Counted from the first letter of the stretch, positions 35,094-44,766 are shown. The stretch is 64,000 nt of DNA from Fibrobacter sp. UWH6 (GCF_900142465.1 NZ_FRAX01000002.1:62001-126000), one strand, 5' to 3'. The notes: generated by a model from the sequence alone, not told the origin. Made by a program: numbers and translations.

Positions 35094-36314
35094 TTACTTT
35101 TCATTCCAACTGATGATTTCTTGTTCCAACTTTACATTGTTATCCAACATATACTGAACTGTTTCAACATACTTTCCGGATTTAATCAGGCCGTCCGCTT
35201 TAACTGTATCGTTCTCTACAAGCGTCTTACAATACCTTTCGTATTTCTTGAGCTGTTCAACGCCCATACAGAATGGTTGAAAGTCAATACCTGTTTTGTA
35301 CTTAAGATTTTCTAATATCAAAAGTCCATCGGGATCTATATCACCAAAGTGGTAGAATTCCAATGTTTCATTTTGATTTTTAATTAGCTGAATAAATTTT
35401 CGTTTTGCAGTATTATGGTAGCCACTCAAATACACGAAGAAAGAATTATCATGTTGGACACGATTGAACGACGTTAAATTTTCAACCGTCATCAACTTTT
35501 TTTCAAAAATTTCAATCTTTGTTATTGAGTTCAGAATCGTAGACGGCAACGCAAGCGGTCTATCTCGTAAAACGCTTACAATATCCCCATTATCAAAGAT
35601 AATCTTCGCATTACCTTTAAAATGCACATATGAAGGATTTGGATAGACGTTCAATTCTTCCAGGATTTTCTTTTCAAATTCTTTGATTTCCGATTCCTGA
35701 GAGGCTAGTTCATCAAAGCATCCGCTCTCTCGTAATATCTTGCATACTTGTGATCTATAAGACTTTTCCCACACTTTCGAATCATGAGCAACTTCTATGG
35801 AAAGCTCGCGTTCAAGAATTTCTTGCTGGTTATTTAAGATATAATCAAGGAACGCTACAATAATCTTTACTGATTCAAGTGGGTATAATTCTTTCTTACC
35901 TTGATAGATTCGTTCAATTTGAACATCGCAAAAGTTTTTTATAACAGCATGTTTGTCAAGGCATGATGTGTAAAAATCTAAGGATTCCTGTAAAAGAATC
36001 TTTTTCTCCTTTACACCAAGAATATTTCTGAGTTGATTCCAGACATTTTCTTCGTCAATAGCAATGATCTTGGCAATATGATTATCTTTATAAACGATAT
36101 CTATCAAGCCAGACTGCTGAAGCCCCGCAACCTCTTGCTCAAAGTTCCTAACTTCATCAAGATCAGCAAAATCATCTTCATATTTCTCAAAGATCTTAGA
36201 TGGTTCTACAGCAAAAGACTGACGAACAGAATTCTCACCTTTATAGCTTTTACTGTTCTCATATTTTTTTAAAAGCTTATCAAGAATAAGTTTTTGTCGC
36301 TTGTTTAAATTCAT
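35094..36314 (-). CDS. jetD: Wadjet nuclease subunit JetD
   Basis: 406 aa. The C-terminal third is a TOPRIM-like (DUF2220) nuclease: the Glu of MTVENLTSF near residue 278 and the DxD of FHFGD-type YHFGDIDPDGLLILENL (Asp325, Asp327). The N-terminal part is helical with winged-helix character. In Wadjet, JetD cleaves plasmid DNA once the JetABC loop extruder stalls on small circles. The start overlaps the jetC stop (ATGA). A full-length protein with intact metal-binding residues predicts an active nuclease. Confidence 0.88.
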   Translation of the reverse strand: MNLNKRQKLILDKLLKKYENSKSYKGENSVRQSFAVEPSKIFEKYEDDFADLDEVRNFEQEVAGLQQSGLIDIVYKDNHIAKIIAIDEENVWNQLRNILGVKEKKILLQESLDFYTSCLDKHAVIKNFCDVQIERIYQGKKELYPLESVKIIVAFLDYILNNQQEILERELSIEVAHDSKVWEKSYRSQVCKILRESGCFDELASQESEIKEFEKKILEELNVYPNPSYVHFKGNAKIIFDNGDIVSVLRDRPLALPSTILNSITKIEIFEKKLMTVENLTSFNRVQHDNSFFVYLSGYHNTAKRKFIQLIKNQNETLEFYHFGDIDPDGLLILENLKYKTGIDFQPFCMGVEQLKKYERYCKTLVENDTVKADGLIKSGKYVETVQYMLDNNVKLEQEIISWNEK

Positions 36315-39300
36315 ACCGCAGACTTCCTGATACCTTCTTCTGCATAGGTGTATTTACCATCAGAATACAAAGCCACCGTATTATCAATATGGCTACCGAT
36401 ACTGTCTATTTTTTCTGGAGGTGCAGCATAGAATACTTGGAAATGATTTTCCTCCAGGAATTTCACCATCTGCTCAATACGTTCCTTTGACAGGGCGGAG
36501 AAAGCTTCATCAATGAACGCTACACGAGCACAATTTTTTTCCTTGGGATAGAACTGCATCAAGCTGGCGGCAAGAATAATGAAGTACGGAGTTTGCTTTT
36601 CGCCACCACTTGCAGAGCCTTGCTTCTGAGAAAGATCCATCTCTTCACCATTTTTACGACGAATGCTCATGTCATAAACAAAATAGTTTCTATAGTCAGA
36701 ATATTCCATTTCATCAGAACCTTGTTGTAGAATATCGTCTAGGAATTTCTGCACATCTGCGTTAAACTTATCCTGAGAAACCTTCATCGGATTGAAAAAA
36801 TCCTGATTGATATAGCTTTCAAGATTATTACAAATATCAAAGAAAATTTTTCGGTCTGGTCTTTCTTCCATTTTGAATTGATAAAAATCAATACCAAAAG
36901 GAATCTTCTTCAGTTCCTTATTGATAATATCAATTTCCTCTCTAGCTTTTTCGATATTTTCCTTTAATTCTGCAATAAAATCATGGAGGAACGCATTGCG
37001 GAGCTTTGTGGAAGCGTCTTCAAGTTTATTTTTCGCCTCATCAAGTTTTGCATTGGCAATATCACGATACTCTTCTCGATAGAACCAGATGTAAGCAACA
37101 CCACGTTCGTTCAAATCCTTTCCAGCAAGTTTATTGTATTCAAGTTGAATGTTTTCAAGAGTTTTTTCTTTATCATTCAAATCAGATACTGCATTTTTCA
37201 CCGTCTTCTCAGCAATGACTAAAAAATTGTTTTGCTGTTTCCTCATCTGATCATACTGGTTAAGCATTTCCTGTTCTAGTTCGAGATTTTCTTGTACAAG
37301 CTTTTGATAGTCAGCCGTCTTCATGTCTATGCTTTGAATCAAATTTCGAATTGCCAGAGCATTGTTATTTTGGGAAGACTCGTTCTTTCCCAAATCTCTT
37401 TCTAAACGCGACCTTTCACGATCGAATTCATCGACTTTCTTCTCTGCCATTTCAATTTCTTGCATAGCGCGTAGCATTTCTGGGCTATTCTTAAGAATTT
37501 CGATTTCATTTACAATCTGTCCAAGTCTACCATTCAATAGCCTTATTTTTTCTACAGCCTCGAAATCATATTCATCGGGATCCCACTCAATGTTACCACA
37601 CAAGCGTAGCAAATCGCTTAATTCGTTGATTTGCTCAGTAAGATTACGCAACTTTGCAAAGTGCTGTTCCCTTTCACTCTCTCTTTTTTTCAAAAGTATT
37701 TCAACAGCTTTTTCGCCTAAACAAGGATCAACATCATTAATTTTCATCATAGATGCTGCATAACTCTTTGCTAGCATGCCGTCTTTCATTAATCCACCCT
37801 TTGGGTAATCATGAAGTTCTTCGATGGTATGGCAAAGATGAATTCCATTCAGCAAATAATTGGCGTACTTTCGAGCCGCTTTATTCTTGATTTCAAGAAT
37901 TTCTGCAGCAGAATCTTTTTCAATGTCACTATCCGGAATTTTATCAGACAAAACCACATTTGCATTTGTGAGTTTTTTTTCTTTAAGGATTCTCAGAGCG
38001 ACATCGCAATATTCGTCATCAACAATCAAGAAATAACGTTTACGGCCAAGGAACGTTTCAATAGCCAAGCGCCAGCTTTCATCCTTGATTTCCTCCACTA
38101 ATTCGGCAAAAAAGCGAACTTCAGACTTTATGGAGCGGCTGTTAAATTCTTCCTGGATAGAGCATTTTGCATTTTCAGCATCTTTTGGGAAAATAACTTT
38201 CTTAGCCTGCAAATCCTTGATATTCCGTTCAATCTCAGCAAGAGTTTTCTTACACTCATCTCTTCTATCTTCTAAACGAACCTTATTTGCAGTATACTCT
38301 TCACTAACAGTTTGAATTTGATTTCCTAATTCAATAAATTGAGTCTGCTTTTCAGAAGCATCAATTCCATCTTCCGCTAGATTCTTAAGTATTTCTTGAG
38401 ATTCTTTAGAAACCGAAATGTCATTTTCAATTTGAGGAAGCAATTGTGTAATGGCAACCTGAAGATTTTTTAGAGCCGCAATAGAGGTTTCACATTCCTT
38501 AATCTTTTCTTTGCACTTCTTCAACTCTTCATTTTTATCATCCAGTGAATCACTAAGCGTTCTATTGGAATCCTTAACTTTAGTAAGATTTTCGCGAGCG
38601 GTTTCTAATTCAGTTTCAACAGTTTTCTTCTGTGACTCCAATTGTCCCTGTTCAAGTACAAACGTCTTCGACAGAAGCTCGCGCTTTTCCAAATCCTGTT
38701 TATCTTTCTGAAGATACTGATAGCTATACATCATCTTACGAATCTTCATATATTTCAGTTGTTTTTCGTAAGAAGATGTTGCTACTTCTATTCTCTCCAA
38801 AAGTTCTTTACGCTTCTGGTTATTCTCCAACACCTGAAGTGCTTCAGAATAGTGGTTTTTCTGCTCCCTCAAAGACTGCAAAGAGTTAACGTCGTTCTGA
38901 ACGAGTACAGAGTCCTTCACAAACTTTTCAACATTCTTTTCTGGCTTGAAAGCCATCATCTTTAAGATTTTTTCGACATACTTCTTAAAGTCTCCATCAC
39001 TTATTCGAAGGCCTAAAGCTCTTGCAATTGCAGGTTTGGCCTTTTCTCGGCCAAGCATCTCCGAAGCCTTTACAGGAATTCCCTTTCTAGTAAGATTCTT
39101 TCCGCTAGCAATGCTTAACCTTCCATTTTCAACAGATCTAAAGTTAAAATCCTCAATCTTTGCATTTTGGAAGATAAACCATTTTGATTCCGCAGAATCC
39201 TGTGCAGATCGGGATTCAATATTCACCCCAACGACAAAATCGCCTTCTGTAGGAGAATTGAATTCCATGACAATATAACTGACAACGGCATCTTTTCTAA

Positions 39301-39550
39301 GATATCGATCAGAGCCATTTGTCTTTCGGTCGCCATGGATATAAGCATTTACCGTTCGTTCCTTGTCGTCAGCAGCACGATTAAACTGCGTATTAGCGAA
39401 TAGCAAATAAGACATTGCATCAAGAATTGTAGTCTTTCCTGTGCCATTAACACCCGTAAATAGGGTTGAACTACCTAATTCAATGCAAACATTCTGAAAA
39501 CAAGACCAGTTTAATAGAAGAAGTTTCTTTGCGGTTTTACGGAATTCCAT
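36311..39550 (-). CDS. jetC: Wadjet SMC-like ATPase JetC
   Basis: 1079 aa SMC/MukB-like ATPase. Walker A GVNGTGKTT is at residues 33-41. A long coiled-coil region with a central hinge-like part follows, then the ABC signature SASGGEKQ near 979 and Walker B ARVAFIDEAFSALS near 1010. In Wadjet, JetC dimers with JetA and JetB extrude DNA loops to sense closed circular DNA. The gene follows jetB after a 2-base gap and overlaps jetD. All ATPase motifs are intact. Confidence 0.92.
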   Translation of the reverse strand: MEFRKTAKKLLLLNWSCFQNVCIELGSSTLFTGVNGTGKTTILDAMSYLLFANTQFNRAADDKERTVNAYIHGDRKTNGSDRYLRKDAVVSYIVMEFNSPTEGDFVVGVNIESRSAQDSAESKWFIFQNAKIEDFNFRSVENGRLSIASGKNLTRKGIPVKASEMLGREKAKPAIARALGLRISDGDFKKYVEKILKMMAFKPEKNVEKFVKDSVLVQNDVNSLQSLREQKNHYSEALQVLENNQKRKELLERIEVATSSYEKQLKYMKIRKMMYSYQYLQKDKQDLEKRELLSKTFVLEQGQLESQKKTVETELETARENLTKVKDSNRTLSDSLDDKNEELKKCKEKIKECETSIAALKNLQVAITQLLPQIENDISVSKESQEILKNLAEDGIDASEKQTQFIELGNQIQTVSEEYTANKVRLEDRRDECKKTLAEIERNIKDLQAKKVIFPKDAENAKCSIQEEFNSRSIKSEVRFFAELVEEIKDESWRLAIETFLGRKRYFLIVDDEYCDVALRILKEKKLTNANVVLSDKIPDSDIEKDSAAEILEIKNKAARKYANYLLNGIHLCHTIEELHDYPKGGLMKDGMLAKSYAASMMKINDVDPCLGEKAVEILLKKRESEREQHFAKLRNLTEQINELSDLLRLCGNIEWDPDEYDFEAVEKIRLLNGRLGQIVNEIEILKNSPEMLRAMQEIEMAEKKVDEFDRERSRLERDLGKNESSQNNNALAIRNLIQSIDMKTADYQKLVQENLELEQEMLNQYDQMRKQQNNFLVIAEKTVKNAVSDLNDKEKTLENIQLEYNKLAGKDLNERGVAYIWFYREEYRDIANAKLDEAKNKLEDASTKLRNAFLHDFIAELKENIEKAREEIDIINKELKKIPFGIDFYQFKMEERPDRKIFFDICNNLESYINQDFFNPMKVSQDKFNADVQKFLDDILQQGSDEMEYSDYRNYFVYDMSIRRKNGEEMDLSQKQGSASGGEKQTPYFIILAASLMQFYPKEKNCARVAFIDEAFSALSKERIEQMVKFLEENHFQVFYAAPPEKIDSIGSHIDNTVALYSDGKYTYAEEGIRKSAV

Positions 39551-39552
39551 GA

Positions 39553-40206
39553 TTATTCCTCCTCCCCTTCTGCATCAAAGTTATCTTCTACAACATCTTC
39601 GTTTTGAGGACCGGCATTCAACATTTTTTCGCGAACACCAGCGACAAATGTGGCGAATTCAGATTCATCTAAAGCGAATTGAATCGACGGATAAAGAACA
39701 ATCACACGTTCATTATCCGCAGCATTCCAATTGACAAAAATCAAATTATATCTTGCAAAAAGTTGCAACGCTGTTTTAAGATTGCTCTTAATATCAAAAG
39801 CACCCTTAAACTCAAACTTCTCCAATTCCGCATTCAGTTCTGGGAAAGTCGTCGTAATTTGCTTGGAAAGTGATCCTGATTGAATCTTGTCCATATACAA
39901 GGTCCACAAACAGCAAAGAATGATGCTCTGGAATTTATTGAATTTTTGCTTTGAAACAACAACATCGGAGCTGTCATTTTGGAGCATCACAACCCCATTA
40001 TCCTTCACAATAATATCAAAGCCAATCAAGTTAAGATAATCCGAGAATAGTCCTTCATTCGATTTAACAAAGAAGAACATCTTGCGGTTATCTTCATCCA
40101 TATCGCGGACAATGAAGGTTTCTTTCAAAAGACGGCGGCAACATTTTTTGAACAATAATTGTTCCGAGGAAGTAAGGTCATCCCACATTTCATTAATTGT
40201 TGACAT
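39553..40206 (-). CDS. jetB: Wadjet subunit JetB (MukE-like)
   Basis: 217 aa from the ATG at 40206 (STINEMWDDLTSSEQLLFKK); an in-frame start at 40251 would extend the overlap with jetA. It has tandem winged-helix character with an acidic C-terminus (EDVVEDNFDAEGEEE), as expected for the MukE-like kite subunit (DUF4194/DUF6063 type). The identification rests mainly on position between JetA and JetC and on size. It overlaps jetA by 14 bp. Confidence 0.8.
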   Translation of the reverse strand: MSTINEMWDDLTSSEQLLFKKCCRRLLKETFIVRDMDEDNRKMFFFVKSNEGLFSDYLNLIGFDIIVKDNGVVMLQNDSSDVVVSKQKFNKFQSIILCCLWTLYMDKIQSGSLSKQITTTFPELNAELEKFEFKGAFDIKSNLKTALQLFARYNLIFVNWNAADNERVIVLYPSIQFALDESEFATFVAGVREKMLNAGPQNEDVVEDNFDAEGEEE

Positions 40207-41596
40207 TTTTCTTTGCCCTCCAATGTCGAACCTTAAATTCTTCTGATTCAATAAAATCTTCGTCGGTTTCTACCAAATAACCATTATCGCGAGCGTAAGT
40301 CACAGCTGCCATAGACGCAAGAACATCTTTTTTCTCATTCAATCGAAGATTAGAACTGTCAATCTTTCCATTAATTGATTGGTTTTCTAGGAATTTCGCC
40401 ATTAATTCCTTGGAATACGGATTATGCGATTCCTTCTGCAATTGAATTTTTTGACGTTCACGCTCTTCTACACTCATTTCGACAAGGTCAGTCTCAATAT
40501 TCGATTGAGCACTTTGGTTTTTATGCGGATAGTGCAGCGATGATCTGTCTATAAATTCATAATCATGAATATGGAAGAGATACTGAATTTCATCATCTAT
40601 CTTGTTCAGTTTGTCGTCTTCTAGATTCTGGACCAAATATCGAACCGTTTCTTCAACATTTCCACGGTTATCCCGGCCTTTATTTCGAAGAATTCGTTCA
40701 CGAGCAACGGCAATCTTGATATACGCATTAATCTGATCCTTAATGCGTTTCATAATCTTGTTATAATCGTCATGGAGAAAACGTCTGGTGCTATCAAGCA
40801 TCCTTAAAACTTTTTCTTCAGCAAAGGCTCTTGTGCAACCGTCTTCATCCATGACACTTTGGGTAAGAGATCCAAAATAACCAAGACCTTTAAATTCTTC
40901 TAACCGTCTGGATATTTTCTCACGATAGAGATGGATATTTTGTTGCTGAACAAGACGAGAATATTCCTTAATAAAGTCCCCATCGCAATATTTGATAATA
41001 TTTTCAGTCAAACTGACCAGGGTTCCTTCACGGAGCATTCCCTCAATAATCTTTTTGATGGAGGTGGCGAGTTTCTTCAGAGCCGAAGACAGTTTGCGAG
41101 CTTCATCATACACCGGGGTCAAAATCAATTTATAAGGATTTTGTTCGCCTTGAGCCCAATGTTCCAAAGTATTATAAATCGTATAGATGGAGACTGAAAA
41201 TTCAGAGCGAACAGGATTCTTTAGATTTTCAATAAATTGAGCCAAGGCAAGACCGTTATCCGTCATCACAATGGTCTTTTCCAATGAAGAATCATCCGTC
41301 TCTTCTTCTAGCCAACCAGCATCCACAAAACGCCGAATAATAAAATTAGCGTTGCCATTCCAATCAGATTCTACAGGAGACACTGAAGAATCATCTTCCT
41401 GGATCTCAATGTGGTTTTCTAGTAAGAATGCGGCAATCGTATCACGGACGATATCACGCACGATTCTATACGAAATTTCATCTTCAAAAAGACCATATAT
41501 TTTCAGTAAAAGTTCTGAATATACAGCCCTGTTGGGGTTGCGACGACCAAGAATTGTGAAGAAATCAGCTGGAATTATGTCAAAAACACTGTGCAC
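40193..41596 (-). CDS. jetA: Wadjet subunit JetA (MukF-like kleisin)
   Basis: 467 aa from a GTG at 41596. An N-terminal winged-helix domain (DIIPADFFTILGRRNPNRAVYSELLLKIYGLF) and a long helical middle (ILTPVYDEARKLSSALKKLATSIKKI) resemble the PF18982-type JetA of type II-like Wadjet systems more than the DUF3375 JetA of type I. Together with JetB, JetC and JetD it forms a complete operon. TATATTTA lies 4 nt upstream of the GTG, so the operon message is probably leaderless. The C-terminal 100 residues are charged and may be disordered. Confidence 0.82.
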   Translation of the reverse strand: MHSVFDIIPADFFTILGRRNPNRAVYSELLLKIYGLFEDEISYRIVRDIVRDTIAAFLLENHIEIQEDDSSVSPVESDWNGNANFIIRRFVDAGWLEEETDDSSLEKTIVMTDNGLALAQFIENLKNPVRSEFSVSIYTIYNTLEHWAQGEQNPYKLILTPVYDEARKLSSALKKLATSIKKIIEGMLREGTLVSLTENIIKYCDGDFIKEYSRLVQQQNIHLYREKISRRLEEFKGLGYFGSLTQSVMDEDGCTRAFAEEKVLRMLDSTRRFLHDDYNKIMKRIKDQINAYIKIAVARERILRNKGRDNRGNVEETVRYLVQNLEDDKLNKIDDEIQYLFHIHDYEFIDRSSLHYPHKNQSAQSNIETDLVEMSVEERERQKIQLQKESHNPYSKELMAKFLENQSINGKIDSSNLRLNEKKDVLASMAAVTYARDNGYLVETDEDFIESEEFKVRHWRAKKNVNN

Positions 41597-41600
41597 AACC

Positions 41601-41608
41601 TAAATATA
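41601..41608 (-). promoter_or_regulatory. TATATTTA element of the jetABCD operon
   Basis: TATATTTA ends 4 nt before the jetA GTG; it is the only promoter-like element in the spacer and would drive the whole Wadjet operon. Confidence 0.5.
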
Positions 41609-41746
41609 ACCCATTTTAGCTGTCACTTTGTGTCAAATCGGAATATTCCTTCGCTTTTATGACTTTTATGTATAACGAAAAACATCCGAAGATGTTGTTC
41701 GGATTTAAAGAGAAGAAACCGAACCAGAATATCAAATAAAAATCAA

Positions 41747-42751
41747 TTACTTCTCAAACAGGTTCTGCGCATTTTTGTACAGGACCTGTTCTACATTTTG
41801 AGGAACAATTTCTTGCAGGTTTTTCTTTAGAATAGACAAGTTCTTTATCAGAACCGGTTCTGCGACGTAGGGATAATCCGTTCCATAAAGTAGATGGTCG
41901 GGGGTGGTAATTGTCAAAAGTTCACGAATGGTTTCTGGAGTTGCAGCCCCTGCCAAATCGTAGTAGAAAGCTTCCAAATTCTTGGCAATATCAACGCCTT
42001 TCAAATACCCGACGTTATTCATGACGGGCATCAGGCTTTGCATGCGAGGCACGGCCAGCGGCAAGAAAGAACCGCAGTGGGGCACCACGATTTTCAACTT
42101 CGGGAACCGAACCGTAATGTTGTGGCCCACCATATTCAACACCGCCCGAGAGGTTTCCGCCAGATATTCGTAGGAAGCCAGCGGCACAACAGAAGTCAAT
42201 TCCTTATTTACGGCAGAAGGCTTGTGAGGGTGGGAAATGATAACCGCCCCACGTTCATTCAGCACCTTCATAAGTGGGTCAAGCGCGGGATCTCCCAAAT
42301 AAAGCCCGCGGCTATTAGAGGCTAGCTAAACGCCATCGGCGTGCAAGATGTCAAGAGCATAAATGGCTTCGCGAATAGCTGCATCGACATCAGGCAATGG
42401 CAAGGTGGCACAGAAAAGGAATCGGCCTTTATGTATAGCCTTCACTTCAGCCATTTCCTCATGTATTTTGCGGATCAGCTGAGCGCTTTCAACGCTGTCA
42501 CCAAACCAAGGTTGCGGCGCAGGCAATGTTAAAACGGAAGTCTGTATGCCGGCGGCATCCATAAACTTGATATGCTTTTCAAGACTCCACTGGGGAATGG
42601 GAAAATCTTCATCAAGAAGGGCGTCATGTTTTACCAGATAATCACGATAGGATTTCGGAATCATGTGGGAATGGGTATCGAAGGGCTTCTGAGCGAAAGT
42701 CATATTTGCAAGAATAAAGATTGGCAGGATTTTCAGTAAAAGCTTTTTCAT
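41747..42751 (-). pseudogene. Exported amidohydrolase interrupted by an in-frame TAG
   Basis: One reading frame encodes a signal peptide (LLKILPIFILANMTFAQ), the metal motif FDTHSHMIP, then LPLPDVDAAIREAIYAL...HADGV, a TAG at 42328-42326, and at once LASNSRGLYLGDPALDPLM, ISHPHKPSA and a terminal YGTDYPYV. These are the parts of an ACMSD/aminocarboxymuconate-type amidohydrolase in the right order, so a single substitution (for example AAG to TAG) has interrupted it. The RBS and MerR-type promoter are intact. A stop suppressor or a very recent mutation are both possible. Confidence 0.85.
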
Positions 42752-42758
42752 ACCCTCC

Positions 42759-42789
42759 AATACAACACCTAGAGTTAACTCAAGGTCAA
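42759..42789 (-). promoter_or_regulatory. MerR-type promoter B (amidohydrolase)
   Basis: Minus strand: -35 TTGACC (42789-42784), 19-bp spacer TTGAGTTAACTCTAGGTGT, -10 TGTATT (42764-42759). The dyad GAGTTAACTC is perfect. GGAGGGT and the ATG follow directly. Confidence 0.7.
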
Positions 42790-42876
42790 GGGGTAAGACG
42801 CAAAAAAATCGCCTCACATTTTCAGCGGGCGACTTTTCAAAAAATGAATCTATGTGCTAGGGCGAAAAGTTGAATC

Positions 42877-43497
42877 TTATCGCACGAAGTTCATGGGCTG
42901 CCAATCTTCTTTGGCTGGTTTTTCGGCGGTGCCGGTGGCAAACTTCTTCAGCATATAAGCCATGTTGTTTGCCAGAGTGCGCATGGTCTGCATGCCTTCT
43001 GTATCCTGGGCGGATTCCGCTTCGGCACGGCCGTAGGCGATGTTCCAATACTGGGAAGTAACGATAGGCATGTTCAGCATCTGGAAAGGCATTTGCAAAG
43101 TCTGGAATGCAGCAGTTGCACCTCCGCGGCGGCAGCAGCAAACAGCGGCGGCGGGCTTACCCTGGAAATGGGCTCCGGCAGCATAAGCCATACGCTGGAT
43201 CAGGGAAAGTACGGAACCGTTGGGCTGACCCCAATAAACCGGAGAGCCAACGATCAATGCGTCGCTGGTTTCCATCTTGGCGATGACTTCGTTACAGATG
43301 TCTTCGTCAAAGGCGCAGCGGCAATTACCCTTGGTCTTGCAGACGTTACAGGCGATGCAACCGCGAACAGCCTTGTTGCCGATCCATACGATTTCGCTGT
43401 CGATGCCGTTCTTCTTCAGCTGTTCTGCAGCCTCGTTCAGGGCGGTAAAAGTGTTGCCGTTCTTGCGGGGGCTTCCGTTAATCAATAAAACTTTCAT
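42877..43497 (-). CDS. NADPH-dependent FMN reductase-family flavoprotein
   Basis: 206 aa flavodoxin-like: INGSPRKNGNTFTALNEA, then CIACNVCKTKGNCRCAFDED with several Cys as in iron-sulfur flavoproteins, GSPVYWGQPNGSVLSLIQR, and a C-terminal extension. It starts 16 bp after tatC with a TGAGGTAAC site and is probably the last gene of the DUF362/Tat operon. It is cytoplasmic and likely supplies electrons, or removes them, for that operon's function. Confidence 0.85.
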   Translation of the reverse strand: MKVLLINGSPRKNGNTFTALNEAAEQLKKNGIDSEIVWIGNKAVRGCIACNVCKTKGNCRCAFDEDICNEVIAKMETSDALIVGSPVYWGQPNGSVLSLIQRMAYAAGAHFQGKPAAAVCCCRRGGATAAFQTLQMPFQMLNMPIVTSQYWNIAYGRAEAESAQDTEGMQTMRTLANNMAYMLKKFATGTAEKPAKEDWQPMNFVR

Positions 43498-43512
43498 CTT
43501 GTTACCTCAATT

Positions 43513-44421
43513 TTAAAATGGTTTCCAGTCGTTGGCGTTCCGCTCAGTTCCAACTTGATACGGAGAAGTCGGTTTTGTAAAATCCACATCGTCTTGGGAA
43601 TCTTTATTTGCAGATTTCTGCGTCGCGGAATCTTGGGTGCTGCGCGATTTCTGAGTTTTCGGTTCCACGCGAACGGGAGAATTCTCTTCGCCACACTCCT
43701 TGAACTGCTCACCTTTATACTTTCGTGCGGCAAACAAGCCTGCTTCAAAAAGTAAATAGGTAGGAGCACCCAGAATCAGCTGGCTGATAATATCCGGCGG
43801 AGTCAGCAAAGCGGCCAACACAAGGATGCCCACCACCACATAAGGGCGTGCGTGACAGACTGTTTCGTAATAAACAACGCCAGAGCGAATCAGAGCGTAA
43901 GTCACCAGCGGGAACTGGAACATACAACCAAAAGCTAGCGACAGCCACAGTGCCAATGTAACGATATTTTCTACTCCAAAAATTGGCTGTAGAGTTTCGC
44001 TTTCAAAACTCATACCGAAACGCACCACCAGCGGAAAGCAAATTCCCAGGCAGAACACGACACCTGAAATAAAAAGTCCGCTAGTAATCCACACAATGGA
44101 ACGAACAAATTTTCGTTCATTTTCATAGAGACCTGGCAGTATAAATTTCCAAAGATTCCAGGCAATGTAAGGAGAACAGACAACGCAATCCGTCAGTGCC
44201 GCAATTTTCAACTGCAGCAAGAATACTTCCATGGGTGAGAAATAATGAAGAGTCGCGCCGCTCTGAGCAACAAGCTCCGCGCTGAACCAGTCAAGAATAT
44301 AGGACGACAACAAAAACATCGGGATAATCCCGATGCCTAGCGCCACAAAACAGTGAATCAGCGCCGTACGCAAGGCCTCCAAGTGAGAGACCAACGTCTG
44401 TTCCTGATCTTCTTTTTTCAT
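43513..44421 (-). CDS. tatC: Sec-independent translocase subunit TatC
   Basis: 302 aa with six helices and TatC landmarks: LVSHLEALRTALIHC at the N-terminus, YFSPMEVFLLQLKIA and the loop FGMSFESETLQ. The last 60 residues are a polar tail rich in Ser/Gln/Lys (about residues 242-302) not found in standard TatC. With TatA next door and two twin-arginine substrates upstream, this looks like a dedicated Tat system. Whether the chromosome has another tatC cannot be seen here. Confidence 0.92.
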   Translation of the reverse strand: MKKEDQEQTLVSHLEALRTALIHCFVALGIGIIPMFLLSSYILDWFSAELVAQSGATLHYFSPMEVFLLQLKIAALTDCVVCSPYIAWNLWKFILPGLYENERKFVRSIVWITSGLFISGVVFCLGICFPLVVRFGMSFESETLQPIFGVENIVTLALWLSLAFGCMFQFPLVTYALIRSGVVYYETVCHARPYVVVGILVLAALLTPPDIISQLILGAPTYLLFEAGLFAARKYKGEQFKECGEENSPVRVEPKTQKSRSTQDSATQKSANKDSQDDVDFTKPTSPYQVGTERNANDWKPF

Positions 44422-44424
44422 GCA

Positions 44425-44564
44425 GGTATGAGCTCGGTGCTACGCACCTTTGAGGTATGAGGTCGGCGATTCTCGCCTTTGAGGTTCATTTTTTCCACCT
44501 CAAGGAGGCAAAGCCTCCGTCCCTCACAGCTCAAAGCGAAGCGACCTCAAAGGGCTTTAGCCCT
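44425..44564. repeat. Cluster of four mini-hairpins with conserved flanks
   Basis: Between tatA and tatC: GGTGC-TAC-GCACC (44436-44448), GGCGA-TTC-TCGCC (44465-44477), GGAGGC-AAA-GCCTCC (44504-44518) and AGGGCT-TT-AGCCCT (44551-44564). Stems differ but the flanks repeat (GAGGTATGAGGTC before, CCTTTGAGGT after, or their complements). The same design is seen at 11.64 kb. Confidence 0.65.
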
Positions 44565-44766
44565 GTTCCTTTTTCGCTTCAGCTTCGCCGACTTTTTCGA
44601 CAGTCTTCTGCAGGTCTTCTGCTTCTTCCTTCAGGGCGTCCTTTGCCTTCTTGTATTCGTGCTGGGCACGGCCAAGAGAGCGGGCCAGTTCAGGAATGCG
44701 CTTGCCACCGAACAGCAGCAAAACCACAACAACAATCAGGATGATTTCTGGAATTCCAAGAGACAT
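44557..44766 (-). CDS. tatA: Sec-independent translocase subunit TatA/TatE
   Basis: 69 aa: a short N-terminal membrane helix ([27 protein letters not shown]) followed by an amphipathic helix and a charged tail, the exact TatA/E form. The FGGKRIPEL hinge is intact. A GAGG site precedes the ATG. It is encoded between the DUF362 substrates and tatC. There is no tatB in the window, so this is a minimal TatAC translocase. Confidence 0.95.
   Translation of the reverse strand: MSLGIPEIILIVVVVLLLFGGKRIPELARSLGRAQHEYKKAKDALKEEAEDLQKTVEKVGEAEAKKEQG

Noticed and set aside
35094-41596. MukBEF or EptABCD housekeeping condensin
   Set aside because: The jetD-type TOPRIM nuclease and subunit sizes fit Wadjet. 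The EptABCD name is a synonym in some species, and a chromosomal condensin would not carry the nuclease.
42326-42328. TAG as a pyrrolysine codon
   Set aside because: No pyl genes in the window, the enzyme family does not use pyrrolysine, and only one such TAG is seen; a nonsense change is simpler.
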